In this document: in pieces, positions 53,331-62,871 of the stretch
Numbering within the stretch: the stretch's first letter is position 1
How the letters are laid out: every line of letters starts with the position of its first letter
Assembly: GCA_003278705.1 (NCBI GenBank)
Contig: QCDR01000001.1
Span: 62,001-126,000, forward strand
Reading direction: 5' to 3'
Source: Prochlorococcus sp. AG-355-J23
GTDB lineage: Bacteria > Cyanobacteriota > Cyanobacteriia > PCC-6307 > Cyanobiaceae
DNA: 64,000 bases
The notes under the pieces: generated by a model
What the model saw: only the letters and a program-made list of their open reading frames with translations
Database searches by the model: none
Told to the model about the DNA's origin: nothing
Program-made: the position numbers and the translations under genes

Positions 53331-54272
53331 TTAAATACTAGTGTCAGAAAATTTATTTTCCCATAAACTCTTTCTCTGGCTCACAAAAAATACTGAGATA
53401 AGAACAAACGCCACTCCAATCCACTGTACGATAGTGAGCCTTTCATCTAACCAAACACCTCCACTGAGAAGAGCAAATACAGGTGTTAAAAATGCAAGAG
53501 TGCTAAATCCAGTTATTTCTTTATTATTAGCAAAGTAGAAAAACAATCCATACGCTATTGCTCCTCCAAAAATACTTGCAAATGACATAAGTCCCCAATC
53601 AAATATTGACCAATCAGGAATTATTGTGAAATTTGATTTTAAGCAGTGCTTAATAATTAAGGGCAAACTCCCTAAAACCATATGCCATCCTGTAACTGCC
53701 ACTGGATCACTTTTTGTGCAAGTGAATCTAATTAAAATTGTTCCTAATGCCATAGCGAGAGAAGCTGCAAGCATCCAAAGTTCTCCAAAGTTAAAAGCAA
53801 CATCATTTATAGACTTATCAGACATCAACCACCAATTCCCTAAAAATTCTTGTGGAACTCCTAAAAATACTATTCCTCCCAATCCAAAAAGTAGTCCTAA
53901 CCATCCTATTGGATTAATTAAATTCCCAAAAATTGCCCTCGCTAAAATAGCTACCAAAAGCGGTTGAGAATCAATTAAGACAGAACCTAAACCTGCTCCA
54001 GTTTTTTCAATACCATAGGTTAAAAACAACTGAAAAAAAGTGGCATCTACAATCGTAAAAACAAAAAACCACTTCAAATCGCACTTATAAATTTTTAAAT
54101 CTCTTTTGAACAAATATGTTGTTATTAGAACAAGAATCCCTGCAGGAAGTAATCTTAAAGAAGCCACAAACTCTGGACCAGCACTTGATACTAAAGGAGT
54201 CATGGCCGCCATTGATGTCCCCCAAAGTGCAAAAGGGAGTATCATTAAAAACCAATTTAGGATTGAATTCAT
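53331..54272 (-). CDS. EamA/DMT-superfamily transporter
   Basis: 313 residues with ten membrane helices in two EamA repeats. First repeat: FALWGTSMAAMTP and the GAGLGSVLIDSQPLL helix. Second repeat: AMALGTILIRF..., with FLTPVFALLSGGVWLDERLTIVQWIGVAFVLISVFF in parts. It probably exports or imports a metabolite such as an amino acid. It lies upstream of the two glycosyltransferases on the same strand. Confidence 0.88.
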   Translation of the reverse strand: MNSILNWFLMILPFALWGTSMAAMTPLVSSAGPEFVASLRLLPAGILVLITTYLFKRDLKIYKCDLKWFFVFTIVDATFFQLFLTYGIEKTGAGLGSVLIDSQPLLVAILARAIFGNLINPIGWLGLLFGLGGIVFLGVPQEFLGNWWLMSDKSINDVAFNFGELWMLAASLAMALGTILIRFTCTKSDPVAVTGWHMVLGSLPLIIKHCLKSNFTIIPDWSIFDWGLMSFASIFGGAIAYGLFFYFANNKEITGFSTLAFLTPVFALLSGGVWLDERLTIVQWIGVAFVLISVFFVSQRKSLWENKFSDTSI

Positions 54273-54324
54273 TAGGTCTGCTGATAGTCTTTTTAAAGTA
54301 GTTTTATGAATTTACCTTAAAAGA

Positions 54325-55134
54325 ATGATTTGGCCTTTTAGACGAAAGTCAAAAAAAAGATTAGCTCGTATAGTAATTGATGAGCCTATTACTAGTACAA
54401 CAAGAGTTTCGGTCCTTAAAGCTCTTAAACAAATTGAGGAAAGAGAATTTCCTGCTTTAATCGTGAGAATTGATTCTCCAGGGGGTACGGTTGGGGATAG
54501 CCAAGAAATATACTCTGCTATTAAAAGACTAAAAGATAAAGGATGTAAAGTCATTGCTAGCTTCGGAAACATCTCAGCATCAGGAGGCGTTTACATTGGT
54601 GTTGCATCTGATAAAATAGTTGCTAATCCAGGCACAATTACAGGATCTATTGGAGTAATTATAAGAGGAAATAATTTATCTGAATTATTAGATAAAATCG
54701 GCATTAAATTCGAGACTGTTAAAAGCGGTGTCTTTAAAGACATACTTTCTCCAGATAAACCTCTAAGTGAGGAAGGTAGAGGTTTACTCCAAGGGCTTAT
54801 AGATGAAAGTTACAAACAATTTACTGAAGCTGTTGCTGAAGGAAGGAATTTACCTGTTGAAGAAGTTAGAAAATTTGCTGATGGAAGAATTTTCACTGGA
54901 ACACAAGCACTCGAACTTGGTCTTGTTGACAAGGTTGGAGATGAATTTGTTGCAAGAGAGCTAGCTGCAGAAATGGTTAATATTGATCCTAAAATTCAGC
55001 CCTTAACATTTGGGAAGAAGAAGAAAAAAATACTTGGACTAATTCCTGGAAGTAGCATGGTTGAGAAAATTATCAATAATATCTTTTTTGAGTTTGACTC
55101 ATCTAATAAAGTACTTTGGTTACACAAGCCTTAA
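54325..55134 (+). CDS. sppA: signal peptide peptidase SppA (S49, short form)
   Basis: 269 residues. RIDSPGGTVGDSQEIYSAIKRL, then the nucleophile Ser in GNISASGGVYIGVASDKI (about residue 88), and the general-base Lys in TVKSGVFKDILSP. A single-domain S49 protease of the B. subtilis type. The N-terminus has little hydrophobic anchor, only IWPFRRKSKKRL, so it may be peripheral. Divergent from the EamA gene; aroH follows six bases after. Confidence 0.9.
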   Translation: MIWPFRRKSKKRLARIVIDEPITSTTRVSVLKALKQIEEREFPALIVRIDSPGGTVGDSQEIYSAIKRLKDKGCKVIASFGNISASGGVYIGVASDKIVANPGTITGSIGVIIRGNNLSELLDKIGIKFETVKSGVFKDILSPDKPLSEEGRGLLQGLIDESYKQFTEAVAEGRNLPVEEVRKFADGRIFTGTQALELGLVDKVGDEFVARELAAEMVNIDPKIQPLTFGKKKKKILGLIPGSSMVEKIINNIFFEFDSSNKVLWLHKP

Positions 55135-55140
55135 ATCGAT

Positions 55141-55524
55141 ATGTATGAAAAAATGAAAGATGATTATAAAATTACATTTATTCGTGGAGCTACAACAGCA
55201 TCTGGGAATTCTGTTAAGGAAATAGAAGTTGCCGTAGTGGAATTAATGGATGAATTAATTTCACGAAACAATCTAATTAAGAAGAACATACTATCCATTA
55301 CATTCACAGCGACAAAAGATTTAAATGCATGTTTCCCCGCTTCAATTGCAAGGAAATTTAATGGGCTTGATTCAGTTGCCTTTTTAGACTGCCAACAAAT
55401 GCACGTATACAATGATGTTGATTTTTGTATAAGAATAATGGCTCAAGTTTTATTGCCCCCAAATTATGCAATAAAGCACCCTTATTTAAAAGGCGCTGCA
55501 AAATTAAGGGCAGATAGATGTTAA
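55141..55524 (+). CDS. aroH: chorismate mutase (AroH type)
   Basis: 127 residues. FIRGATTASGNSVKEIEVAVVELMDELI is the AroH start with the active-site Arg in RGATT. LSITFTATKDLNACFPASIAR and VAFLDCQQMHV follow, ending with LRADRC. It converts chorismate to prephenate on the way to Phe and Tyr. It follows sppA. Confidence 0.93.
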   Translation: MYEKMKDDYKITFIRGATTASGNSVKEIEVAVVELMDELISRNNLIKKNILSITFTATKDLNACFPASIARKFNGLDSVAFLDCQQMHVYNDVDFCIRIMAQVLLPPNYAIKHPYLKGAAKLRADRC

Positions 55525-55595
55525 CCTTAGTGAAAATTATTTTTCTGCTTTAAATTTAAATAGCACGAAGTCAACCTTTAAATTCCATTTCCTTA

Positions 55596-56174
55596 ATGTT
55601 AAAAATCAAAAAGAAACATACTTTAAATCTTAAAATTTTAAGATTTTTTATTATCCCTACAATTTTTGTTTTAACTCCTTTTTTTAACAACATCCAAAAT
55701 GCTAAAGCGGGGTTGGAATTTCAGTGGAATCAAGATGATAATTATAGAAGATTAAAGTGGTTTCAAAAAGAAGATAAAAGGAAATTTAGAAATACAATTT
55801 ATTTTTTCTTTAGGCCATCTGACAGAAGAACTGATCTCTTAAAAATTAATCTAGCAATTCCTAAGACCTTTAAGTCCACTCTAAATAATGAAAAAATTAG
55901 TTTTTGTAAAGTAAAAATAGGCGGTTTTGAGGGTAGAACTAAATGTTTAGAAGACATTCCAGCTGATTTCGAAATCAAAACTGATGAATCAGGCTTACGA
56001 TCACTAGATATTTACCCCTATAGCCCAATTCCCTCTAACAAAGATAGTTATGCAATTGTCTTTAAAATCTTTAATCCCAAAAAATCAGGTTTATATCAAT
56101 TTCATTCATTTGGGCAACCTAAAGGGAAATCTTTTTCAAGTTATTTAGGAAGCTGGACTATAGTGATCGATTAA
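55596..56174 (+). CDS. DUF2808-like secreted protein
   Basis: 192 residues with an N-terminal signal or anchor (ILRFFIIPTIFVLTPFF, cleavage near NAKA). The mature part LEFQW, then FRPSDRRTDLLKINLAIPKTFKS and PVSFCKVKIGGFEGRTKCLEDIP-like stretch, and IVFKIFNPKKSGLYQFHSFGQPKG, fit the DUF2808 family of cyanobacteria, thought to be beta-sandwich periplasmic proteins. The function is unknown. 30 bases before rpmH. Confidence 0.8.
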   Translation: MLKIKKKHTLNLKILRFFIIPTIFVLTPFFNNIQNAKAGLEFQWNQDDNYRRLKWFQKEDKRKFRNTIYFFFRPSDRRTDLLKINLAIPKTFKSTLNNEKISFCKVKIGGFEGRTKCLEDIPADFEIKTDESGLRSLDIYPYSPIPSNKDSYAIVFKIFNPKKSGLYQFHSFGQPKGKSFSSYLGSWTIVID

Positions 56175-56204
56175 ATGATAAATTAAATAAGGACTATTAA
56201 ACAA

Positions 56205-56342
56205 ATGACTAAAAGAACTTTTGGCGGAACATCAAGAAAAAGAAAACGTGTATCTGGTTTTAGAGTAAGAATGCGTTCTCATACAGGTAGAAGAGTTATT
56301 AAAAGCAGAAGACAAAAAGGTAGAGAAAGAATAGCCGTATAA
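56205..56342 (+). CDS. rpmH: 50S ribosomal protein L34
   Basis: 45 residues starting [20 protein letters not shown] and ending GRERIAV, highly basic. The core [20 protein letters not shown]...[14 protein letters not shown] is the L34 pattern. Followed 12 bases later by rnpA, the standard rpmH-rnpA-yidC order. Confidence 0.96.
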
Positions 56343-56354
56343 ATTCCAAATTAA

Positions 56355-56741
56355 ATGGCCTTACCCAAGGATATGCGTTTAAAAGGTCACAGGACTTTTA
56401 ATTATATTCACAAAAATTCCAAAACATATCACGGTAAATTAATGACCTTTAAAGTTGCAAAGTCTAATCCAGCAATACTCTTAACCCATAAAATCACTAA
56501 TACCTCAAACAATTTTAGGGTTGCAATTGCTATCAGCAAAAAAGTTTCAAAAAAAGCTGTAGAAAGAAATAAATTAAGAAGAATTCTACAAGAGTGGTTA
56601 TTAACAAACATTCAAAAGATTAATAACCACAAACCTTATTGGTTACTTGTTAACCTTAAATTTGGGGATTTCTGCAATGATAAAAGCAGACTTTTGGAGG
56701 AATTTCAAACCTTAATGTTCAAATCTCATCTAATCAAATGA
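56355..56741 (+). CDS. rnpA: ribonuclease P protein component
   Basis: 128 residues. MALPKDMRLKGHRTFNYIHKNSK, then the RNR motif in KKAVERNKLRRILQEWL (about residues 71-87). A basic beta-alpha protein that helps RNase P RNA process tRNA 5' ends. Its TGA overlaps the ATG of the next gene by four bases (ATGA). Confidence 0.93.
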   Translation: MALPKDMRLKGHRTFNYIHKNSKTYHGKLMTFKVAKSNPAILLTHKITNTSNNFRVAIAISKKVSKKAVERNKLRRILQEWLLTNIQKINNHKPYWLLVNLKFGDFCNDKSRLLEEFQTLMFKSHLIK

Positions 56742-57151
56742 TTAACATAAATGAAGAAACCTTTTATGAAGGTGGACCTGCAAAAAGTGATTTAATAATA
56801 AATCTACTGGCGGGAATAACTATACTTGGTTTGCCATTTACCTTTGCTGCAATAGTTAGAGCACTGTGGTTGAGATATAAAATCACGAACAAAAGAATTA
56901 CAATTGATGGCGGCTGGTTTGGCAAAAACAAAACACAAGTCTCATTAAGTAACATTGAAGAAATCAGATCTATTCCAAGGGGATTCGGTTCATATGGCGA
57001 CATGGTCCTTATCCTTAACGATGGATCAAAGGTTGAAATGAAATCATTACCTTTATTCAGAGAGAAGCAAAAATTTATTGAAGAAAATATAAATAAAAGA
57101 TCACAATTACCAAATCTCAAAGAGGTAGAAGGATTTGCTACTAAATCCTAA
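56738..57151 (+). CDS. PH-domain (bPH2-like) membrane protein
   Basis: 137 residues. A membrane helix (about residues 21-45, LLAGITILGLPFTFAAIVRALW) precedes a bacterial PH-type domain with RYKITNKRITIDGGWFGKNKTQVSLSNIEEIRSI in parts and ILNDGSKVEMKSLPLFRE. The insertion between rnpA and yidC is common in cyanobacteria. The role is unknown, perhaps in membrane protein biogenesis. Confidence 0.85.
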   Translation: MININEETFYEGGPAKSDLIINLLAGITILGLPFTFAAIVRALWLRYKITNKRITIDGGWFGKNKTQVSLSNIEEIRSIPRGFGSYGDMVLILNDGSKVEMKSLPLFREKQKFIEENINKRSQLPNLKEVEGFATKS

Positions 57152-57223
57152 TTAAATTAATTACAAAAATCTTTTTTTCCTGTAAAATAAAATGTCCAGT
57201 AAAATTACACTCTCTTTAATATC

Positions 57224-58366
57224 GTGATAGGGTTCATTTCTGAAAAACTACTTATCCCGATTCTAGATTTTTTCTACGGTTTAGTCCCAAGTTATGGTTT
57301 AGCGATTGTTGCATTGACAGTCGTAATTAGAATTGCACTTTTTCCTCTAAGCGCTGGTTCCATTAGAAGCGCAAGGAGGATGAAGATTGCCCAACCAGTA
57401 ATGCAAAAGAGGCAAGCAGAAATAAAATCTAAGTTTTCAGGCGATCCAAAGAAACAGCAAGAAGAACTTGGGAAATTAATGAATGAATTTGGCAGTCCCC
57501 TTGCAGGTTGCCTTCCTTTAATTGTACAAATGCCTGTACTATTCGCATTGTTTGCAACCCTAAGAGGTTCTCCATTCGCTGATGTCCCCTACAACATAAA
57601 TCTCAAGGTTGTCCCACAGGATCAAGTAGCAGCTATTGATCCAAAACCATATAAATCACCACGACACTCTATATTTATTACGGAAAAATCACATTTTCCT
57701 GTTTTGGCAACTATTCCTAGTGGAACAAAATTGGGAACGGAAGAATCAATAAAAATAAATCTACAAACAACAAATGGCAATAGCTACTCCGAAGTTCTAT
57801 CTAAATACGACAACGGATCTAAATTCCTCCCCACTTGGAAGGTTTCCAAAGGATCCGAAAATCTTAAAGTTTCCCAAGACGGTACAGTAACAGCAATTAA
57901 ACCTGGTGATGCAACAATCGAGGCGAAAATCCCTGGTCTAGCTGCTAAAAGTGGTTTCTTATTTATTAAAGCTCTTGGTCAAGTTGGTTTTTATGTAGAT
58001 GGTGCAATTAATTGGGATATTGCTGCACTAGTAGGTGCCTTTGGATTAACCTTACTTCTCTCTCAAGTTTTATCAAGTCAAGGTATGCCTGCGAATCCAC
58101 AGCAATCAACAGCAAATAAAATTACACCAGTAATGATAACTGGAATGTTTCTGTTTTTCCCACTACCAGCTGGAGTCTTGCTCTACATGGTTGTAGCAAA
58201 TATTTTCCAAGCATTTCAGACTTTTCTACTCAATAAAGAAGCTCTCCCTGAGAATCTACAGAAAATTTTGGATCAACAATTATTAGCTAAAAATGAAGTA
58301 ATAGCAACTTCAGCTTCAACTATCTCAGATAAAAGATTACCTTTCGAACCTAACAGTAAAAAATAG
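57224..58366 (+). CDS. yidC: membrane protein insertase YidC/Oxa1
   Basis: 380 residues from a GTG. Membrane helices with [32 protein letters not shown] (conserved Arg in [10 protein letters not shown]), the cytoplasmic coiled coil [25 protein letters not shown], then [25 protein letters not shown] periplasmic/lumenal insert with a beta-rich, Ig-like piece ([10 protein letters not shown] to IEAKIPGL) follows, then [27 protein letters not shown]. It inserts photosystem and other proteins into membranes. Confidence 0.95.
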   Translation: MIGFISEKLLIPILDFFYGLVPSYGLAIVALTVVIRIALFPLSAGSIRSARRMKIAQPVMQKRQAEIKSKFSGDPKKQQEELGKLMNEFGSPLAGCLPLIVQMPVLFALFATLRGSPFADVPYNINLKVVPQDQVAAIDPKPYKSPRHSIFITEKSHFPVLATIPSGTKLGTEESIKINLQTTNGNSYSEVLSKYDNGSKFLPTWKVSKGSENLKVSQDGTVTAIKPGDATIEAKIPGLAAKSGFLFIKALGQVGFYVDGAINWDIAALVGAFGLTLLLSQVLSSQGMPANPQQSTANKITPVMITGMFLFFPLPAGVLLYMVVANIFQAFQTFLLNKEALPENLQKILDQQLLAKNEVIATSASTISDKRLPFEPNSKK

Positions 58367-58381
58367 TCTTAATCTTAAATA

Positions 58382-59848
58382 ATGAATTCTTGGTGTAGAA
58401 ATTTAGAATTACTTATAAAATCAAGAACCTCATTAATTTGGATCAGGACTAAAGAAGAGGAAAGATTAGAAAAATTAGTTAACTTTTCTTGTGAAAGACT
58501 AAATAAAAAAAGATTCGTTTCCTGGGATTGTGTTAGTGGTATAAAAGGATTAATAAATGAAGAAGGTAAATTTTCTAATAATCCGTTAGGGGTGCTTAAT
58601 TGGCTAAAAGAAATAAATCCTGAAGTTCCAACAGTTTTATTAGTTAAAGATTTTCATAAATTTTATGATGATCCATCTATTAATAGAACTATTAAAGAAC
58701 TATCCTCAGCACTTAAAAAAACTAGTCATAATTTAATTATTAGTTCTCATTTATTTCCATCATCAGAAGAATTGGATGAATTAATGGCAATTGTAAATTT
58801 ACCTTTACCTGATCAAAGAGAATTAAAAAATCTAATAAAACAAATTGCTATCAATACCAATTCAAATTTAGAGGAAGAAGACTTAAACGAACTTTCCATA
58901 GCTTCAAGTGGACTTACCGAAATAAAAGTAAAACAAGTCACTGCAAAGGCCCTTGCTCAAAGAGGGAAAATAAGTAAAGAAGATATTAAAGATATTCTTG
59001 AAGAGAAAAAACAAGTAATCGCCAGAAGTGAAATTTTAGAATTTTTCGATGCCAAATCAAGTCAAGATGATATTGGGGGTTTAAATGTTTTAAAAGTTTG
59101 GCTTAATCAAAGATATAGGGCCTTTTCTAAAGAAGCTAGAGACTATGGATTACCTATACCAAAGGGAGTCTTACTCGTTGGAGCTCAAGGAACAGGGAAA
59201 TCACTAACCGCAAAATCAATTTCTAAGAGTTGGTCGATGCCGCTGCTTAGGCTAGATGTTGGAAGACTATTTTCTAGCCTTGTTGGTTCAAGCGAGGCAA
59301 GAACAAGAGAAGCAATATTAAGGGCTGAGGCCATGTCTCCTTGTATCCTATGGATCGATGAAATTGACAAGGGCTTTGGTGGCGATGCTAGAAGTGATGG
59401 AGGAACAAGTCAAAGGGTTTTGGCAAGTTTGCTAACTTGGATGGCTGAAAAAGAATCCGCCGTATTTGTAATAGCTACAGCTAATGCTATAGATAAGCTT
59501 CCTGCTGAATTATTAAGAAAAGGTAGATTTGATGAGATATTTTTTCTTGATTTACCGAATTCTGAAGAAAGATTAAGTATTCTGGATTTGCATTTAAAAA
59601 AGAGAAGACCAAGTTACAAGTTTCCTCTTTCCACTATCATCGATAGAACAGATGGATTCTCAGGTGCAGAACTTGAACAGGCAGTGATAGAGGGGATGCA
59701 TATTTCATTCTCTGAAAATAGAGAACTTATGGAGAAAGATTTAATAAAAGCAGTTTCTGAATTAGTTCCCTTATCTAGAACAGCTAAGGAGCAAATTAAT
59801 TTACTAAAAGAATGGTCAACTACTGGGCGCGCGCGATCTGCATCATAG
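58382..59848 (+). CDS. ycf46: Ycf46-like AAA+ ATPase
   Basis: 488 residues. An N-terminal P-loop-lacking region (LIKSRTSLIWIRTKEEERLEKL), then the AAA core: GVLLVGAQGTGKSLTAK (Walker A about residue 267), ILWIDEIDKGFGG (Walker B), the sensor and arginine finger in IATANAIDKLPAELLRKGRFDEI. Ycf46 is linked to inorganic-carbon use in cyanobacteria. Follows yidC by 15 bases. Confidence 0.9.
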   Translation: MNSWCRNLELLIKSRTSLIWIRTKEEERLEKLVNFSCERLNKKRFVSWDCVSGIKGLINEEGKFSNNPLGVLNWLKEINPEVPTVLLVKDFHKFYDDPSINRTIKELSSALKKTSHNLIISSHLFPSSEELDELMAIVNLPLPDQRELKNLIKQIAINTNSNLEEEDLNELSIASSGLTEIKVKQVTAKALAQRGKISKEDIKDILEEKKQVIARSEILEFFDAKSSQDDIGGLNVLKVWLNQRYRAFSKEARDYGLPIPKGVLLVGAQGTGKSLTAKSISKSWSMPLLRLDVGRLFSSLVGSSEARTREAILRAEAMSPCILWIDEIDKGFGGDARSDGGTSQRVLASLLTWMAEKESAVFVIATANAIDKLPAELLRKGRFDEIFFLDLPNSEERLSILDLHLKKRRPSYKFPLSTIIDRTDGFSGAELEQAVIEGMHISFSENRELMEKDLIKAVSELVPLSRTAKEQINLLKEWSTTGRARSAS

Positions 59849-59970
59849 CTTAAAAAATTTATCTAAAAATACTCCGTAAGTTAGGAATCATTAATTTAGT
59901 TAATTTTTAGTCAAAAATCCCTAATATTGAATTTAGATTAACTATTTTAATTAAGGTATAAAAAAAACTA

Positions 59971-61248
59971 GTGTTAGATCAAAAATTAATAAGAGAAAAT
60001 CCAACTTTAGTTGAAGAAAGTTTATTCCTAAGAGGAAAAGTTTTTAATATTTCCCAAATACAAGAATTAACTCTTCAAAAAAAAGAAATTGATATAGAAA
60101 TATCCAGTCTCCAATCTGAGAGTAAAAAGTTAAGTAAATTGATTGGTCAAGAAATCAGCAAATCTAAAAACAATAATTCTCCAGAATTAAATAACTTAAA
60201 GAGAAAAGGAAATGAATACAGAACCAAAATTTCAGAATTTGAAGAGAAAAAAAGAACCTTAGATAAAAATATACAATATGAGATTTCTAATTTACCAAAT
60301 TTACCTAGCAAAGATGCTCCTATTGGAAAAGATGAAAGTCATAATGTCCAAGTAAAAACTTGGGGAGATCCGTTGGTAACAGAAAATCTTAAATCTCACT
60401 GGGAAATAGGCGAAAGTCTTAGTCTATTTGACTCTGTCAAATCAACTAAAATATCAAAAAGTCGTTTTATTACACTTATTGGTAATGGGGCCAGATTAGA
60501 GAGAGCATTAATAAATTTTATGCTCGACATGCATGCTAACAATGGTTATTTAGAGTTAATGCCTCCAGCTTTAGTTAATTCAGAGAGTCTTACCGGATCT
60601 GGTCAATTACCCAAATTTTCAAATGAGAGTTTTAAGTGTTCTAATGACGACCTATGGCTTTCTCCCACTGCTGAAGTTCCATTAACTGCTTTTCATAGAA
60701 ATGATATTATTGATTCCACGAAATTACCCCTTAAGTATGTCGCCTATAGCCCATGTTTTAGGAGAGAAGCTGGAAGTTATGGAAGGGATACAAAAGGTTT
60801 AATAAGACTTCATCAATTTAATAAAGTTGAACTATATTGGTTTTGTGATCCAAGTAAATCTATTGAAGCTCATCAAAAGATCACTTTAGATGCAGAAAGT
60901 ATCCTAAAAAAGCTCAATCTACCTTACAGGTTAGTTGATATTTGTACTGGAGACTTAGGTTTTTCTTCAAGCAGAACTTTTGATCTTGAAGTCTGGCTAC
61001 CAAGTAGTAAATGTTATAGGGAAATTTCAAGTTGTAGCAACTGTCTAGACTTTCAAGCCCGCAGATCATCAATAAGAGCAAAAATTGATAAAAAAAATAC
61101 ATATCTGCATACCTTAAATGGAAGTGGGCTTGCGATTGGAAGAACTATGGCTGCTATTCTTGAAAATGGCCAACAAACGGATGGGAGCGTAAAAATTCCA
61201 GATGCTCTAGTTCCATATTTTGGATCAAATATTTTAAAAACTTCTTAG
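59971..61248 (+). CDS. serS: seryl-tRNA synthetase
   Basis: 425 residues from a GTG. An N-terminal coiled-coil arm (residues about 30-100), then class II motifs: motif 1 around [27 protein letters not shown], motif 2 [33 protein letters not shown] in parts (FRREAG), and motif 3 [16 protein letters not shown]. Serine-binding TAEVPLT is present. The window also has a tRNA-Ser. Confidence 0.96.
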   Translation: MLDQKLIRENPTLVEESLFLRGKVFNISQIQELTLQKKEIDIEISSLQSESKKLSKLIGQEISKSKNNNSPELNNLKRKGNEYRTKISEFEEKKRTLDKNIQYEISNLPNLPSKDAPIGKDESHNVQVKTWGDPLVTENLKSHWEIGESLSLFDSVKSTKISKSRFITLIGNGARLERALINFMLDMHANNGYLELMPPALVNSESLTGSGQLPKFSNESFKCSNDDLWLSPTAEVPLTAFHRNDIIDSTKLPLKYVAYSPCFRREAGSYGRDTKGLIRLHQFNKVELYWFCDPSKSIEAHQKITLDAESILKKLNLPYRLVDICTGDLGFSSSRTFDLEVWLPSSKCYREISSCSNCLDFQARRSSIRAKIDKKNTYLHTLNGSGLAIGRTMAAILENGQQTDGSVKIPDALVPYFGSNILKTS

Positions 61249-61257
61249 TATATTTAA

Positions 61258-62337
61258 ATGAACGTTTTAACCTCGATTACAGTTCTGGGATTTCTCATTT
61301 TTTTTCATGAGATGGGGCATTTTCTTGCTGCAATTTTGCAAGGTATTTATGTTGATGGATTTTCAATTGGTTTTGGACCATCAATAATTCAGAAAAGATA
61401 TAAAAACATAACCTATTCACTTAGAGCCTTTCCATTAGGGGGTTTTGTTTCCTTCCCTGATGAAGAAATAAATAATATTGACCCTAAAGATCCAAATCTA
61501 TTAAAAAATAGGCCAGTTATTCAAAGAGTAATTGTTATATCCGCTGGGGTATTTGCTAACTTAATTCTTGCCTATACTATCTTGATTGTAAATGTAACTA
61601 CTATTGGAATTCCATTTGATCCCGAGCCTGGTATTTTAGTTTTGGCTACTCAGCCCGAGAAGCCTGCTTCTCTTGCTGGATTACAAGCAGGGGATAAAAT
61701 CTTAAAAATTGAGAGCAATACTTTAGGAGTTGGCGATCAAGCAGTTTCTGCTTTAGTAAAAGAGATTCAAAATGCATCAGAGCATCCAATTTCGATAACA
61801 ATTGATAGAGATGAAGTTCTTAAAGATTTAACTTTGGTCCCTAAAAACATTGATGGGAAGGGTACAATAGGAGCCCAATTACAACCTAATATAAAAAAAG
61901 AGACTAAAAAGACAAAAAACATATTCGAACTTTTTAAATACACCAATAATGAGTTTTCATCACTTTTGGTAAAAACAATACAAGGTTATAAAGGATTAAT
62001 TACAAATTTCTCCTCAACAGCTCAACAATTAAGTGGTCCCGTCAAAATAGTTGAAATTGGTGCCCAGCTATCACAACAAGGAGGAACTGGCATATTATTA
62101 TTTGCCGCGCTAATTTCTATAAATTTAGCAGTTCTCAATTCTTTACCCTTACCACTATTGGATGGGGGGCAACTTGTTTTTACTTTGATTGAAGGTTTTA
62201 GAGGAAAACCAGTCCCAGTTAAGGTACAAGTTGTGGTTACTCAATCAAGTTTCTTTCTTTTAGTTGGACTTAGTGTACTACTTATAATAAGGGATACTAG
62301 TCAACTTTTAATAGTACAAAGATTATTAAACCAATAA
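61258..62337 (+). CDS. rseP: site-2 protease (RseP) zinc metalloprotease
   Basis: 359 residues. The catalytic HEMGH (about residues 17-21) lies in the first helix; a PDZ domain in the middle (PASLAGLQAGDKILKIES), and the C-terminal zinc ligand in NSLPLPLLDGGQLVFTLIEG. Four membrane helices. It carries out regulated intramembrane proteolysis, for example of anti-sigma factors. Follows serS by nine bases. Confidence 0.94.
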   Translation: MNVLTSITVLGFLIFFHEMGHFLAAILQGIYVDGFSIGFGPSIIQKRYKNITYSLRAFPLGGFVSFPDEEINNIDPKDPNLLKNRPVIQRVIVISAGVFANLILAYTILIVNVTTIGIPFDPEPGILVLATQPEKPASLAGLQAGDKILKIESNTLGVGDQAVSALVKEIQNASEHPISITIDRDEVLKDLTLVPKNIDGKGTIGAQLQPNIKKETKKTKNIFELFKYTNNEFSSLLVKTIQGYKGLITNFSSTAQQLSGPVKIVEIGAQLSQQGGTGILLFAALISINLAVLNSLPLPLLDGGQLVFTLIEGFRGKPVPVKVQVVVTQSSFFLLVGLSVLLIIRDTSQLLIVQRLLNQ

Positions 62338-62399
62338 ATAAATTTTTAAAATTGTTATCCAAGCTGTTAAAATACAACCAGTTTAAAATTTTTTACTAG

Positions 62400-62702
62400 A
62401 TGGCCAAAAAGTCCATGATTGCGAGAGAAGTCAAACGCAAAAAGCTTGTACAAAAATATGCTGCAAAAAGAAAATCATTATTAGATGAATTTAATGCTGC
62501 AAAAGACCCAATGGAAAGATTAGAAATACATAGAAAGATACAAGGTCTTCCTAGAAACTCTGCCCCAAACAGAGTTAGAAATAGATGTTGGGCAACTGGC
62601 AAACCAAGAGGAGTCTACAGAGATTTTGGTCTTTGCAGGAATCAGTTGAGACAAAGAGCTCATAATGGTGAACTCCCTGGAGTAGTCAAATCAAGTTGGT
62701 AG
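62400..62702 (+). CDS. rpsN: 30S ribosomal protein S14
   Basis: 100 residues. [20 protein letters not shown] and the C-terminal half [49 protein letters not shown] in parts. Zinc-lacking long form. Component of the 30S head. Confidence 0.96.
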   Translation: MAKKSMIAREVKRKKLVQKYAAKRKSLLDEFNAAKDPMERLEIHRKIQGLPRNSAPNRVRNRCWATGKPRGVYRDFGLCRNQLRQRAHNGELPGVVKSSW

Positions 62703-62871
62703 TACCATTAGTTTTTTTGTATCTTTATTGTTTGGCGTAAAATAAAAAATAAACAAATTAAAATTTGTTTTGGAACAAATTTAAGAATTTTTATAGCTAA
62801 TCTAAATAATTTACTCAATATGTCCCTATAAAATGTAAGAATAAATCATGTATAGATTAATAATTTAAAAA

